This document shows, piece by piece, positions 1 through 11,299 of a stretch of 64,000 nucleotides of DNA. The stretch is taken from contig CM057460.1 of NCBI GenBank assembly GCA_030035585.1, forward strand, positions 128,572,714-128,636,713. Reading direction: 5' to 3'. The notes under the pieces are model-generated. The model worked only from the letters and a program-made list of their open reading frames with translations. It ran no database searches and was not told where the DNA came from. Each line of letters opens with the position of its first letter. The first letter of the stretch is position 1. Origin of the DNA: Dugong dugon. Taxonomy: Eukaryota; Chordata; Mammalia; Sirenia; Dugongidae. The position numbers and the translations under genes were made by a program.

Positions 1-1210
1 AGGGTTAAGATTGAAAGAATTTCCTCATGTGTTTGTCAGCTGCATGAACGTCTTCTTTGGTAGAGTGTTCATATCCTTTGCCCATTTTTTAATTGGATTA
101 TTTGTCTTTTTGTTATCGAGGCGTTGAAATATGCTGTAGATTTCAGAGATTAGATCCTTGTCAGATATGTCATAGCTAATTTTTTTTTTTTTTGATGAGC
201 AAAAGTGTTTATTTTTTAGGAGCTCCCAGTTATCTAGCTTATTTTCAGGTTTTTTTTTTTTTTTTTTTTTTTGCACTGTTAGCTATGTTTGTATTGTATC
301 TGAGCCATGTATTAGTGTCCCTAGCATTGCCCCTATTTTTCCTTCCATGGTCTTTATTGTTTTATGTTTTATATTTAGGTCTTTGATCCATTTTGAGCTA
401 GTTTTTGTGTATGGTGTGAGGTATGGGTTCTGTTTCAGTTTTTTATAGATGGACGTCCGGTTTTGCCAGCAACATTTGTTAAAAAGACTGTTTTTTCACT
501 ATTTAATAGACTTTGGTTCTTTGCAAAAATCAGCTAACCATAGGCAGATGGATTTATGTTCTCAGTGCTGTTTGATTGGTCTATGGGTCTGTCGTTCTAC
601 CATTACCAGGCTGTTTTCACTAGCATGGCTGGATAAAAGTTTCTGAGATCAGGTAGTGTGAGGCCTCCTACTTTTCTTTTTCTTCAGTAATGCTTTGCTT
701 ATCCAGGGCCTCTTTTTTTTCCATATAAAGTTGGTGATTAGTTTTTCATCTTATTAAATAATACTGTTGGTATTTGGATTGGGATTGCATTATATCTGTA
801 GATCACTTTGGGTAGGATTGACATTTTGACAATGTTGAGTCTTCCTATCCATGAATATGGTATGTTTTTCTATTTATATAGGTCTCTTTTGGTTTCTTGC
901 AATAGTATTTTGTAGTTTCTTTATATAGGCCTTTTATGTCTCTGGTTAGATTTATTCTTAAATATTTTACCTTTTTAGGGGCTATTATAAATGGTATTAT
1001 TTTCCAGATTTCCTTTTTTGAAGTTCTCTTTGTTGGTGCATAGGAATCCAACTGATTTTTGTGTGTTGATCTTGTATCCTGCTACTCTGCTGAATATTTC
1101 TATTAGTTCCAGTATTTTTATTGTGGAATCTTTGGGGTTCTCTATGTATAGGAGCCTATAATCTGTGAATAGGAGTAATTTTACTTCTTCCTTTCCCATT
1201 TGGATGCCAA
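1..1210 (-). mobile_element. L1 LINE fragment, ORF2 reverse-transcriptase and C-terminal part
   Basis: This stretch is the reverse complement of L1 ORF2. It aligns by eye with about 18370-19600 of the fuller L1 described below. The frame at 975-1199 reads an RT segment with the block [20 protein letters not shown], where the catalytic FADD box has decayed to FTDY. It is followed by the GYKINTQKS and FLCTNKENF blocks typical of L1. Many stops and shifts are present, so it is dead. The left end runs off the window. The right end stops abruptly near 1210, just past the RT core, where different sequence starts. Confidence 0.9.
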
Positions 1211-1212
1211 TA

Positions 1213-1358
1213 TTGTGTTATTAATGTTGACCAATATATCATATTCACATAAGATGCTAATTATAGGGGAAATTGGGTGTAGGACATATAAGAACAGTCT
1301 TTAATATGTTCACAATTTTTTTTGGTAAATCTAAATCTATTCTTAAATTTTAAAAAAA
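1213..1358 (+). mobile_element. L1 3'-UTR-like fragment, sense orientation
   Basis: The text around 1250-1345 resembles the generic L1 3' end seen in mammal-wide L1M families: an AGGGGAAATTGGGTG-like block, then a CACAATTTTTTTGGTAAATC-like block, then an A-rich stretch. It lies in the opposite orientation to the ORF2 piece on its left. It may be the 3' half of the same insertion (twin-priming inversion) or an older independent copy. The match is by memory of the consensus only. Confidence 0.5.
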
Positions 1359-3290
1359 GGTTATTTAAAAAATGAAATTGATAAACAATGGGGAGCATGC
1401 TTTAAAACAAGCATCGCTCTGGCACAAATTAACTTCTTATAAACTAGGTAAATAAGTTCTAAAGTGTTAAAAATGAGAAATATTAAGAAAAAATTAACTC
1501 TTAAGATTTCAACCCAAATTTGAAGAAAGGCAGACATGTAAAAATTGGAGCTGAGAAGTTATCCAAATTGGAGGTGATTTTAGGGCAAGAGTTTGGATGA
1601 AATTTTTAAATATAGTAAAATATTTGACATATATGAGGAAGACATAAAATTTAATGTTCATCTCTATTTTCAGTAAGACACGAATATTTGAAGTGTGAAA
1701 CTGGCAAATAAGATTTAGACTAATCTAGACTTCACAGATCTCTGGAAGAAGATGATAGTGCTTTTGAGAGAAGATGTTAATGGATCTGTTGAACTCTTCT
1801 CGTCCACTATAGTAACTTCCTTAAGAAGGCCAAGCAAGCATTGTGAGATTAGCTAAGGTAATTTTACTTCTCATATTCCAGAGATTTCACTGAGTACTAA
1901 ACAGAAGATGTATTTAAGGTACTGACTTTTCCATATTTTGAAAACAAGGCATTTTAAAGAAATCCAGAAATCTTTTTTCCTTCCCGTAGTTAATACGTTT
2001 TATGTTCCTTAATTTAACAATGGATGAATTAATAAGATATTTTGTTTTTCTTCTTCATTAGTCTGGGTTGGTCTGAAGCTTTTCTTTTTTCTGAAAATAA
2101 GAAATCAGTGGTGCCACTTAAATTTGTATTTGCATCTAGAGGATAAATAATTGGCCTTGAACATTTCACCTGAGCCACCTTCTTTCCATTAAACCTAATT
2201 TTTGAACTACTTTCTTCAGAGTGCAAAAGGAGGGGAAAAAGGAAAGATGTACCGAATGTACACATAAGCATTTCCAAGTTTCCTTTATATATATACTCTT
2301 TTCATGGGTGTTTAAAAGTCATGGCTTTATGCCCAGTTTGGCCCTAAATTAATCAATAAAGTGACAGTAGTCCTTTTTTCACAAAGAAAATAATTTGGAT
2401 TTGCTAAGTTTTGAACCAGTCTTAAATTCTATGAAAGGGTTGAATTCCAGCAAGTAGTCACATCGTACTTTTAGTTGGTTATAAGACAAGCAGCCCTTAT
2501 TCTGGATGTAGAGAATCTTGGCAATCACTGCAGCCAAGTGGCTAAAATGGCCACCAAACTTCCAGCTCCTAGCGACTAATTCTTAATGCAGATTTTTACT
2601 TAAATATAGCATCATGAATGCACAGCTGCAGTCTGTGAGGTATTTTTTTCTTTCTTTTTATGTCTAGGGCATTGTTTCAAACAACTATGTGGATGCTGTC
2701 TTTGGCAACCTGCCATTTTCCTAGCACATTCATAAAACAATTGGAGTGGAAGTACCTGGGTGCTATTCACAGAGAAGCATATAATGTGAAACAGCTTCTC
2801 TTCTATTGAAATCATTATCGAGTATCAGCCTGAGATATGAGTGGGCATTAGTTTGAGGACCATCAATGAATAATGACAGAGTGGATTTTCATAGAACAGA
2901 TTCTGAGGTTCCTCTTCTCTGTCTTGAATTTTTGCACATGAGCTTTCCGCTGGGGAGTTCCAGAAGAACCTGAAATGTCATTTGCAAATGCCATCATATT
3001 GATTTTGGCAAAAATTATAACAGTCATGCTCTTGATAAGCAGAATATTCTATAGTGAATTTGAAGATATGATCTCTAAGGAATATAGTTTATAGGGTGTT
3101 TATGATTGGGAACAGATAAACAAGAGATTTCTACAAATTCATGGACCTGTGAAATAAATGTTTCCTCTCCTGAAGATAAAAATCATTAACCCCATCACTT
3201 GGTGGTATAGTTTTATTATTGTTGTTGCAGTTACTGTTTGTGACCTACATTCTATCTGAAATATATTTACCAAATATTTTACTGAGCATT
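1359..3290. other. Unassigned intergenic sequence
   Basis: AT-rich sequence with no coding signal or repeat I can name. The open frames here (for example 2029-2277 and 2612-2815, minus) are short, unsupported by composition and resemble nothing I know. Confidence 0.5.
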
Positions 3291-3622
3291 TATTGTTGTT
3301 GCTGGTAGGTACCATCAAGTTGCCTCAGACTCATAATGACCATATGTACAACAGAATGAAACGTTGCCTAGTCCAGCGCCATCCTCACTATTGTTGCTGT
3401 ACTTGAGCCCATTGTTGCAGCTACTGTGTCAATCCATCTCTTTTAGGGTCTTCCTCTTTTTGCTGACCCTCTACTTTACCAAGCATGAGGTCTTTCTCCA
3501 GCAATTAGTCCCTCCTGATACATGTCCAAAATTAAGTGAGACAAAGTCTCCCATCCTCACTTCTAAGGAGTACACATGGGGTCACTATGAGTTGGAATCA
3601 ATACAACAGCACCTAACAATAG
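3291..3622 (-). mobile_element. RTE (BovB-like) LINE 3' end with an inverted tail at its far side
   Basis: Bases 3291-3578 are the reverse complement of an RTE 3' end: a GTTGTTGCTGGTAGGTACC terminus, then CAACAGAATGAAACG and GTGTCAATCCATCTC blocks, matching 46490-46740. At 3579-3622 the sequence flips to a sense tail reading GGTCACTATGAGTTGGAATC and ending CACCTAACAATAG. RTE or SINE tails therefore face outwards at both ends. This is either a composite of two insertions or an inversion formed during insertion. Confidence 0.8.
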
Positions 3623-3644
3623 TCCCCTGAGAAGGGCTTCATTT

Positions 3645-3705
3645 ATAATAGTAGGAAGCATTTATTAAACCCCATCTATATATGTTAGACAGTGAACTAG
3701 AAAAG
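3645..3705 (-). mobile_element. MIR SINE fragment (3' end)
   Basis: The block with AAGCATTTATTAAACCCC followed by a decayed GTTAGACAGTGAACTAG resembles the reversed MIR 3' end. It is short and diverged. Confidence 0.35.
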
Positions 3706-4196
3706 GAGCTACAAAAAGAATGAAGCATGGACATAACTTCCCATAAGGAGTTTATTTTTAAATGAGAGAAACAGAATTTTACATAATGATGTGATAACAT
3801 TATAAGAAAGGTATGAGTGTAGTTCCTCCTTTCTTTTTAAACTCTTAAAGAACACACATAGCCCAGAAAAGAGAAGACTGAAATAACTCCACAGAAAATA
3901 ACATTTGGGTTGTTTCTTAAAGAATCAACAGGTCACCAAGGGGAGCAGACTGGGTAGAGAGCAAAGGGTTGAGAGGATTGGGAGAGTGCATTTCAGGGTC
4001 AATAATATTACCTGCAAAGGAGAGAAAAAACTGCAGAGAATGTTGTTTGAGAACAGTAGGTCTTGAACAAAAAGTGAGTGTGAAGTGGAGAGAAGGTGAG
4101 GTTGCAGAGTGAGTTGCTGATAGATTTTGTTTATTTGAGCTAAGAGATTTGGACTAAATCCTACAGGCCAGTGTTGCCCTTGTGTATTCATCTGTA
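3706..4196. other. Unassigned intergenic sequence
   Basis: Nothing recognised. The 102-residue minus frame at 3925-4233 runs into the neighbouring SINE and looks like chance. Confidence 0.45.
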
Positions 4197-4388
4197 ATAA
4201 ACCAAAAACCCATTGCCATCGAGTTGCTTCCAACTCATGGTGACCCTATAGGACAGAGTAGAACTGCCCCATAGGGTTTCCAAGGCTGTAATCTTTATGG
4301 AAGCAGACTCATGGAGCAGCTGGTGGGTTCCAACCACTGATTTCTTGGTTAGCAGCCGAGCACTTAGCCACTGCACCATGAGGGCTCC
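4197..4388 (-). mobile_element. AfroSINE, near full length
   Basis: Reads as the reverse complement of the AfroSINE consensus: tail block CCATTGCCATCGAGTTGC, CAACTCATGGTGACCCTAT, GGACAGAGTAGAACTGCCCC, then the tRNA-like head ending GCACCATGAGGGCTCC. It includes the extra central block (GGCTGTAATCTTTATGGAAG) found only in the longer AfroSINE subtype. Confidence 0.93.
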
Positions 4389-4927
4389 TTTTCTTCTGTA
4401 ATAGTACCCTTAAAAGGCTGTTTGAAAAAGTTTTCAGTGGACAAATGCATTTGCATTCCTCTGCGCTGTATCCTCATCTTAGAGATTCTTTATGCACATT
4501 AGGAAATAAACTCTTGGCGAAGACTTGCAATAAAGAAAGCAGTTTAACTAGGAAAAAGGAGCCAATCAGAAGATTTAAAGCAAAGAAGAATGCTAATAAA
4601 GTTTGTCTGTAGGAAGAAATTCTACCAGTAATGTGGAAAAGTAGCTAAGGCAAAGGATGCCCGGGAGAAGGATCAATATGACATGAGTCCATGGGATAGT
4701 GATAAGACTCTGAGAGAAAGAGGAGAAAATAAGAATGGAAAGAGTTAGAGATGTTTCTCAGGAGAAAAAATAGGATCTGGTCTATGAGAAGAATGAGGGA
4801 TATAAATCCAATAATAGCTTTTCTATTAGACCACAATAAGTTTGCAGGAGCAGTACATTGCTACATTGATGGTGATAAAATTAACTATCAGAAATTGAAG
4901 GTCTACTCTGTGTTTCATACTAGGATA

Positions 4928-5053
4928 AACCCATTGCTGTCAAGTCGATTCTGACTCATAGCAACCCTGTAGGACAGAGTAGAACTACCCCATAAGATTC
5001 CCAAGGAGCGCCTGGTGGATTCGAACTGTCAACCTTTTGATTAGCAGTTGAAC
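4928..5053 (-). mobile_element. AfroSINE, 5'-truncated, with 13-bp target duplication
   Basis: Tail-to-head AfroSINE sequence in reverse (CCCATTGCTGTCAAGTCGAT to TTTTGATTAGCAG), lacking the start of the head. It is bracketed by TCATACTAGGATA at 4915-4927 and 5054-5066, an exact 13-bp target duplication. Confidence 0.93.
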
Positions 5054-5084
5054 TCATACTAGGATAGACATTTTAAAACTCTTA

Positions 5085-5230
5085 TCACATTTCCTCTTCA
5101 CAACATCCCAGAAAAGTAGGCATTATCGAGGGAAATAATTCTCCTGAAACTTAGGTAAACTTTTGGTTAGGTGAAAGTTAGCCCAAGATCATATTCTCAG
5201 CAACTGGAAGAGCAGGAATACGGTAACCTT
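5085..5230 (-). mobile_element. MIR SINE fragment
   Basis: Reversed MIR signature: CATTTCCTCTTCACAACA, then a degraded block like the consensus ATGAGGAAACTGAGGC, then GCCCAAGATCATATT like GCCCAAGGTCACACA. Confidence 0.5.
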
Positions 5231-5980
5231 ATTTGACAATGCCGGAGGTCCTGTGATTGTAGCACTGGGATCAAAAAAAGATGTGGTAAAAGAACTGCTT
5301 TGAAGAAGCACTCAGATCAGGTGCAGATGGTAGAAAAGTTACATTTGCTAAATCCAATACACTGCTTGGGGAAGAGGGTCTTTGAAATCTCACATAGTGA
5401 TGCTTTAATGACTAGGGAGTTTGCTAATAGCAAAAGGGAAAAGGTGGCCGTTCAGAAAATACAATTTGTGGCCAATCTGATTTGCAATGGCACCAACAAG
5501 TCAGTGAACTCTTTTCTTCAAACTTAAAAAAAAGGATGAAGAAAAGTTTTCTATACAGCCAACACTGATGGCACAAAGCCCTTGCACAGGTGTTCATGCA
5601 TCTAACTTACTGAGGATATTTTGGATTCTCACCACGGCCTTAATTTCTTTCACTTCAGATCTAAGTCTGAAATAAGTTTGCAATGTCATTCCTCAGACTA
5701 CAGCAATGGAATCAGAGTCAGCAATGGAAACAAGAGGCAACAACCAGAGCCAGCACAGGAAGAAAAGCAAATAATGATCGGAGAGAGAATGCCTGGAAAG
5801 CCTCGGAAAAAAGATACCCATTTCTAGAAGAAAAAAATATTCAAGGAAAGAAGCCAGCACATACTAAGTAGCAAATTTAGGAAGGCAGGCACAAATATCA
5901 CGGTATAAGTGAAGTGGCAAGGGCACCATCTTATATATCTATTCATTTCATGAATTTATTTAAAGTGTAATAGGTACCAA
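5231..5980. other. Unassigned intergenic sequence with two short frames
   Basis: Frames at 5300-5527 (75 residues) and 5621-5827 (68 residues, plus) start with Met but match nothing I know. The second is basic and Gln/Glu/Lys-rich near its end. No splice signals, RNA-processing context or repeats support coding. Confidence 0.4.
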
Positions 5981-6196
5981 GGAATCCCTGGGTGGCACAA
6001 ATAGTTAAGCAATTGGATACTAACCAAAAGTTTGGCGGTTCAAATGCATCCAGGGATGCCTTGGAATAAAGGCCTGGTGATCTGCTTCTGAAAGATCACG
6101 GCCATTGGAAATCCTATGAATTGCAGTTCTATTCAGAAACATATGGGTCCCCATGAGTCAGAATCAATTTGACAGCAACTAGTTTGGTTTTTTGGA
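5981..6196 (+). mobile_element. AfroSINE, longer subtype
   Basis: Starts GGAATCCCTGGGTGGCACAA, includes the GGCCTGGTGATCTGCTTCTG body block specific to the long subtype, and ends CCATGAGTCAGAATCAATTT with a TTTGGTTTTTT tail. Imperfect flanks AGGTACC/AGGTGCC may be the target duplication. Confidence 0.93.
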
Positions 6197-7065
6197 AGAG
6201 GTGCCAGTCTATGCTTCAGATTGTGTCAGTGGAAGTATGAAGACATAAAACATGTGCAGGAAAATGCTGAACTGATATTCCTTACCCATACTTGCGGAAA
6301 AGACTTAAAAGATATCCTTTTCTTGTCACCAAGAATTCTCTCCAACACCACGTGAAGGGCTGCCAAAGAGACAGTTGTGATCCCGATATGTTGACTCTGG
6401 GTGTGACCGCACTGTAGAGCACGATGGTTGGGGCACAGCTTGCCCAGTAGTTTAGGAAATGATGGAGTTTAAAATACTGCCAGTTGGGTATTTTTTACAG
6501 TATGTGGTGTTGGATGATTTTTGACAACAGTACAGACATTTTTTAGAACCTTTAATGTATTGACTCCCATTAGATTGGCACCACTCTCACTTCCTCTAAG
6601 ACTTGGAGCAATACTTCCCAGAATCCACTTCCTTGTGAGAGGAACTAGCAAAAGATTTAGAAGGTGAAAGTGAAGAGTCTTTATTCTCTGGAGGTAGTTA
6701 CAGCCAGGTGGATGTGGACAGGTGAGAGATTCTTAGACGTTTCCTGGAGAGTTTAAATTTCCAAGTAAATAACATTCTAAAGTGTACTGCTTAAGAACAA
6801 TAGTTTAAAAGCATAGTTAACTATAGTAAGTTATGTATTATAAAACAACTGCACAGAGTGTAAGACTGTGTCCTGGAAATTAAAGCCAGGTCATCACCTT
6901 CATAAGAGAATTAACTCAAGGAAAAAGAAAAAAAAATCAGCTAATTTGTAACAGCATCTCACACAATATCTCTCAGGATAAACTGTAGCCGGATTCTAAT
7001 ATAGAGCTAAATAATCGCTGAATAAGCTCCTCAATCAGGGGATATCTTTGCTTCTTACTTTCTTT
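6197..7065. other. Unassigned intergenic sequence
   Basis: No feature recognised. 6460-6720 has a repeat-like feel (a shared-looking AATACTTCCCAGAATCCACT block) but I cannot name a family. Confidence 0.4.
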
Positions 7066-7070
7066 GGTAT

Positions 7071-7602
7071 TGTCTTAGTCATCTAGTGCTGCTCCAACAG
7101 AAATACCACAAGTGGATGGCTTTAACAAAGAGAAGTTTATTCTCTCACAGTCCAGTAGGCTACAAGTCCAAATTCAGGGCATCAGCTCCACGAGAAGGCT
7201 TTCTCTCTCTGTCGGCTCTGGAGAAAGGTCCTTGTGATGCATCAGTCTGTACTTGGTCTGGGAGCATCTCAGCACAGGAACCTCAGGTCCAAAGGACGTG
7301 CTCTGCTCCTTGCACTGCTTTCTTGGTGGTATGAGGTTCCCATGTGCCTCTGCTCACTTCTCTTTTATGTCTCAAAAGAGATTGGCTTAAGACGCTATCC
7401 AATCTTGTAGATGTCATCAGAATAACCTCATCATAGTGATGGAGTTTACAACACATAAGGAGATCACATATAACCTCATCACAGTGTTAGAGTTTATAAC
7501 ACATAAAGAAATCACATCAGATTATGCAATCATACAATACTGGGAACCATGATCCAGCCAAGCTGACAGACATTTTTGGGGGACACAATTCAATCCATGA
7601 CA
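7071..7602 (-). mobile_element. Solo LTR, MaLR-type (ERVL-MaLR), reverse orientation
   Basis: A 532-bp unit bounded by TG and CA (starts TGTCTTAGTCATCTAG, ends CAATCCATGACA) and flanked by the exact 5-bp duplication GGTAT at 7066-7070 and 7603-7607. No internal region accompanies it, so it is a solo LTR. Its layout resembles MST/MLT1-like LTRs, and the same family appears at 24682 and 51438 in the other orientation. Divergence between the three copies by eye suggests insertion well before living elephants. The exact Repbase name is not known to me. Confidence 0.85.
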
Positions 7603-7607
7603 GGTAT

Positions 7608-7928
7608 CATGCAAATAATCCCAAATTTGACAAAAATTAAGAGATTTCCAGCCAAAGGGAAGAGGAAGGTACTTCCCATGCTCACAATATAATGAAAGAA
7701 CTGCTTGGGGTTTAAGCAGTCACTCATACTACCTCTAGTGATCATTTTAAAGGCTAGGCAGGGAATAAGTCAGATTTTTTGTGGTCATAGAGGTAGATAA
7801 ATGAAAGATGAACACAATCAAAGGAGAAGCACCAAAGACAAACTTCACTTCCTAATATTGAAGACAGATTAGGCCTGAATACTATCACAATTGCATGGCC
7901 ACAATTGCATGGCAATTCGCTCCCAGGT
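7608..7928. other. Unassigned intergenic sequence
   Basis: No feature recognised. A short direct repeat of CACAATTGCATGGC occurs at about 7888-7912. Confidence 0.4.
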
Positions 7929-8039
7929 CACAGCTTTAAAAACCCTATGGAGTTTAGTTCCAGTCTGTACACATGAGGTTGCCATGAGTTGGAATCAACT
8001 CCAGAGCAACTGGTTTTGTTTGTTTATTTGTTTGTTTTA
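7929..8039 (+). mobile_element. AfroSINE 3' half
   Basis: Retains only the body and tail: AAAACCCTATGGAGTTTAG, CACATGAGGTTGCCATGAGT, TGGAATCAACTCCAGAGCAA, then a TTTG-rich tail (TTTGTTTGTTTATTTG). The 5' half is missing or unrecognisable. Confidence 0.85.
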
Positions 8040-9779
8040 ATCTCCACCTCTCCACCACCATCTTTGCAGACACCATTAACTTACCCACTGAGTTAAACAA
8101 TCCCTCTCCAAAAGGGAAGAGTCATTCTATTCATGGTGGAAAATATTGAGGAATTTTACAATCAGAGAATTTAAAAATACGAGCATTTTGTTACGGGTGT
8201 CTGAAAGAAAATTAGAGAACAAGGTTTATCACCATGTATGACTGTTTCCTTGGGGCTGACTCATTACATTCTTTGGAATGATTAGATTAATGCTGATCTT
8301 CATGTTGCTCCTAAATTAAAATGCCAAAACTAAGATCAAGAGACTAACTGTCTCATTTTGGAGATCCATTCAGGGTAAAAAAAATTATACCATAATGGTG
8401 AAGCAGTTAATAAGTACACTAACTGCAAGCTCTGTGCATTTAAAAGACATGGCAACACATTAAACTGTGTTTTATTTTTTTTTTAAAGAGAATAAATATA
8501 AGAACAACTTTCATGACCTGGGCCATTTCCTCTGCACTAAAACCCTCCTGTAGGACCTTGCCAGAGTAGATACATTTTTATCCACATGCAGAAAATGGTA
8601 CAGTTGCCATTTAGCTGAATCCGAATTTTAAGTAATTCCAACACACAACTTTATTCTCTCTGCTCTTCCATTTTCGACGCCATCCCTGAATCCTTTTGCA
8701 TTCATTGAAGCTCAAGAAAGGTTTCAGTTCATTCTCTAAATCCCTAAATGTCTCCATTTATGTTGACATCGATAAAAGTGAGACATAGCACCTGAGGTGG
8801 ACATTGCCCAGCACAGGAGTCCTGCATTCCCTGCGTTCACACCAGCCAAAGGAAAGTTTATACAGACCCTTCTCGATCTAAGCACTAAAACATAGTGCAG
8901 GTTCTAATACCCTGAAACATTCCTCACCTCCCTCTCTCCATGATGTAAGTCCTGGGCTCCTACTTTCAAGGTTGAGTCCTGAAGGGTTTTTAGGAGCTAA
9001 TTGTCACCAGCACTTACAAGTCTAATCACGATGATAAAGAGGTAGTGTTTGACTTCATGGTTTTCTAAAGTGCTTATACTGAAAGCAAGAAATATTGTTT
9101 CAGGAATGCTAGAGAATGGATGTTTGTTCTTTATACTTGATTCAAATGAGTCCTTTTGAGATCTAATGCTTATTTAGGAAGATTAATGCAGACTATAATC
9201 AATACAGTCAAACCTGAGCACTTTACTGAATTTGACACTAAAAGTCCAGAAGAGAAAAGAATAACTGGATGTTTGAAAATACAGACTAGGTAATAATGCT
9301 TTTTGATAGCTTGTGATGATACTCACCGATTAAAATGGTTGATTAAGAAAATACAATTTCACTTGAGGTTTCATATTATTCTCTCTTCTTATGAGAATAA
9401 TTGGCACACACATATTCCCAATTTCTAGTATTCACTGGTAGGGGTGGTCAGTGTGTTTATGGTTGCCTATAAACTGCCCTAGTGAACTTTGTGTTTCCAT
9501 TGGTATGTTCTGCTAGCTCAGTGATTACCATTAACTTTCCAGACTGAGTCAGGGACAGTAACAGCCAAGTTATAAATACATCAGTGTTCAAACATAGTTT
9601 TAATCATACCTGTTTATCAATTTAGAAGTCTCATTTCGCTAATATGCTACATACAGGCTGGTTGTTTTAGGCCAGGAAGACCTCCAGCTCCATGTCATCC
9701 TCAAGAAACCTCTAAGCACAAGTTGGATTTGCAGAAGGTCTTCAACAAAGTAAACGCTGCAGGGCAAGCTAAAGGAAAG
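8040..9779. other. Unassigned intergenic sequence
   Basis: No coding signal and no repeat I can name in 1.7 kb. Composition is ordinary AT-rich mammalian intergenic DNA. Confidence 0.45.
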
Positions 9780-9995
9780 CCCGGTCTTTCAAGTCCAGCA
9801 GCCTGATTTTGAATCCTAACTCTACCATGATCCCAATGCCTGATCTTGGGCAAGTTACTATCTTTCACTGAGCCTCAGTGTCCATATCTACAAAATGAGA
9901 GCACTCACATCTAACCTTTCATGATAGCTTGTGAGTATTCAATGAGATGAAAAATAAAAAGCATCCATCTTAATAAATGGAAGCTAATTGAAGTA
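9780..9995 (+). mobile_element. MIR SINE
   Basis: Follows the MIR order: GATTTTGAATCCTAACTCT, CTTGGGCAAGTTACTATC, GAGCCTCAGTGTCCATATC, AAAATGAGA, then a 3' part ending near AATAAATGGAAGCT. Confidence 0.75.
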
Positions 9996-11294
9996 TCACA
10001 ATTTTCTATTACAATTTCTATGATTTTCTACAATTTCTATGATTCCTTCCATTCCCCTCCCCCAAAAAGTTATCATATTAAAGGCAAAACTAACAGATCT
10101 CATAGGAACAGGTAGATTTATGCATACTCTTGGCCTCTGTGTCAGCGTCTCTTATTTAAGACCCTAGACAGTTATCCCCTCAAAAAAATGGAAACTCTCA
10201 ATGACAAATAAATAAGCCTGGTTCTCCACTGAGAGCAGCAAATTCCCTGCCTGAAAGATTTCCTTGGCTTCCTGCAAAAGATGCATGCTGCTCTTTTCTT
10301 TCAAAAGGCCTGCCTGAGAGAATATCTATCATCTTTAAAGCAAAGATGCTGTGAGCTGCTATGCCCATTCTACCACTGAGCCTTGGAGAACACTCTCAAA
10401 CCGCTTGCTGCCATAGGGGCACACCACAGGCTTTTAACTAACGTTTTTGAAGGCCATGTGCCAAGAGCCAATTCCAATCGCTATCAAGAAGTATAAACAA
10501 TTCCACACCAGTATTTCCACTTTACTCTTTCAATAACCATGTGAAGTTCTCTTCACACTAGCGAAATTTGGGCTCAAAGAAACTCTGCCCCAGACCACAC
10601 TATGTCACACATCTCAGGTCACCTGAATAGTGTGTCATCATTACATTCTTAATTGAAAACTCACAGAATGCAATGGAATCTGTCCTCCTGGAGTGTTCCA
10701 GAGCACTTCTATCTTACCCAGGCTTCCAGATAAAAGACTAACTTCAGAAAAGGCCTCTCTTTTTCTCTAGTCGTCTTTTCTCAGTTAACACATTTTTGGG
10801 TTTCTTTGCACTTTTGTGTACGCTCAGTATTTAAAATGTTCATTGAATAGAAACTTTAAAGCATTTTGTAAATCACTCATCAGGTCAGTAGCTGCACAAA
10901 ATCTGAAATGCTTTGTGAACACTTTATGGTTCTATGTATCCAAAGCGTATGCACAGGGTCACATTAATTGAAAGAAGTTTTACATGTTTAGAGTTGGTGT
11001 GGGCCTGCCACTATGATCCAGTGAAACCTTTCCAGTTGGAAAGAACCATATGGGTTTTGACATCATTGACACAAGTTTCTAATAAGGCATACTGGAAGGA
11101 GTACTAATATTCCAAATGGCCCTAATTTCTAAATGCAGGAACTCCCATCTGGACCAATTAGCTAGGAATGATTGCACGTATATTGGAATTAATACCCCGA
11201 ATTGGTTTTCTCTTTCACAGGATGACTACAAAGACCAATTTCAATTGGCTCCTTAATTTTGCTATTAATTTAAGGATCATGGTAAAAATGGTAT
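9996..11294. other. Unassigned intergenic sequence with a possible MIR remnant and a CCAATT cluster
   Basis: Bases 10500-10620 weakly resemble a reversed MIR (AATAACCATGTGAAGTT, then CTCAAAGAAACTCTG). Bases 11145-11260 contain repeated CCAATT/AATTGG motifs noted in the findings. No open frame or named repeat otherwise. Confidence 0.4.
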
Positions 11295-11299
11295 GATCT

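Noticed and set aside
3364-3630. Plus-strand 88-residue open frame
   Set aside because: It lies across the antisense RTE 3' end and is an accidental frame in repeat DNA.
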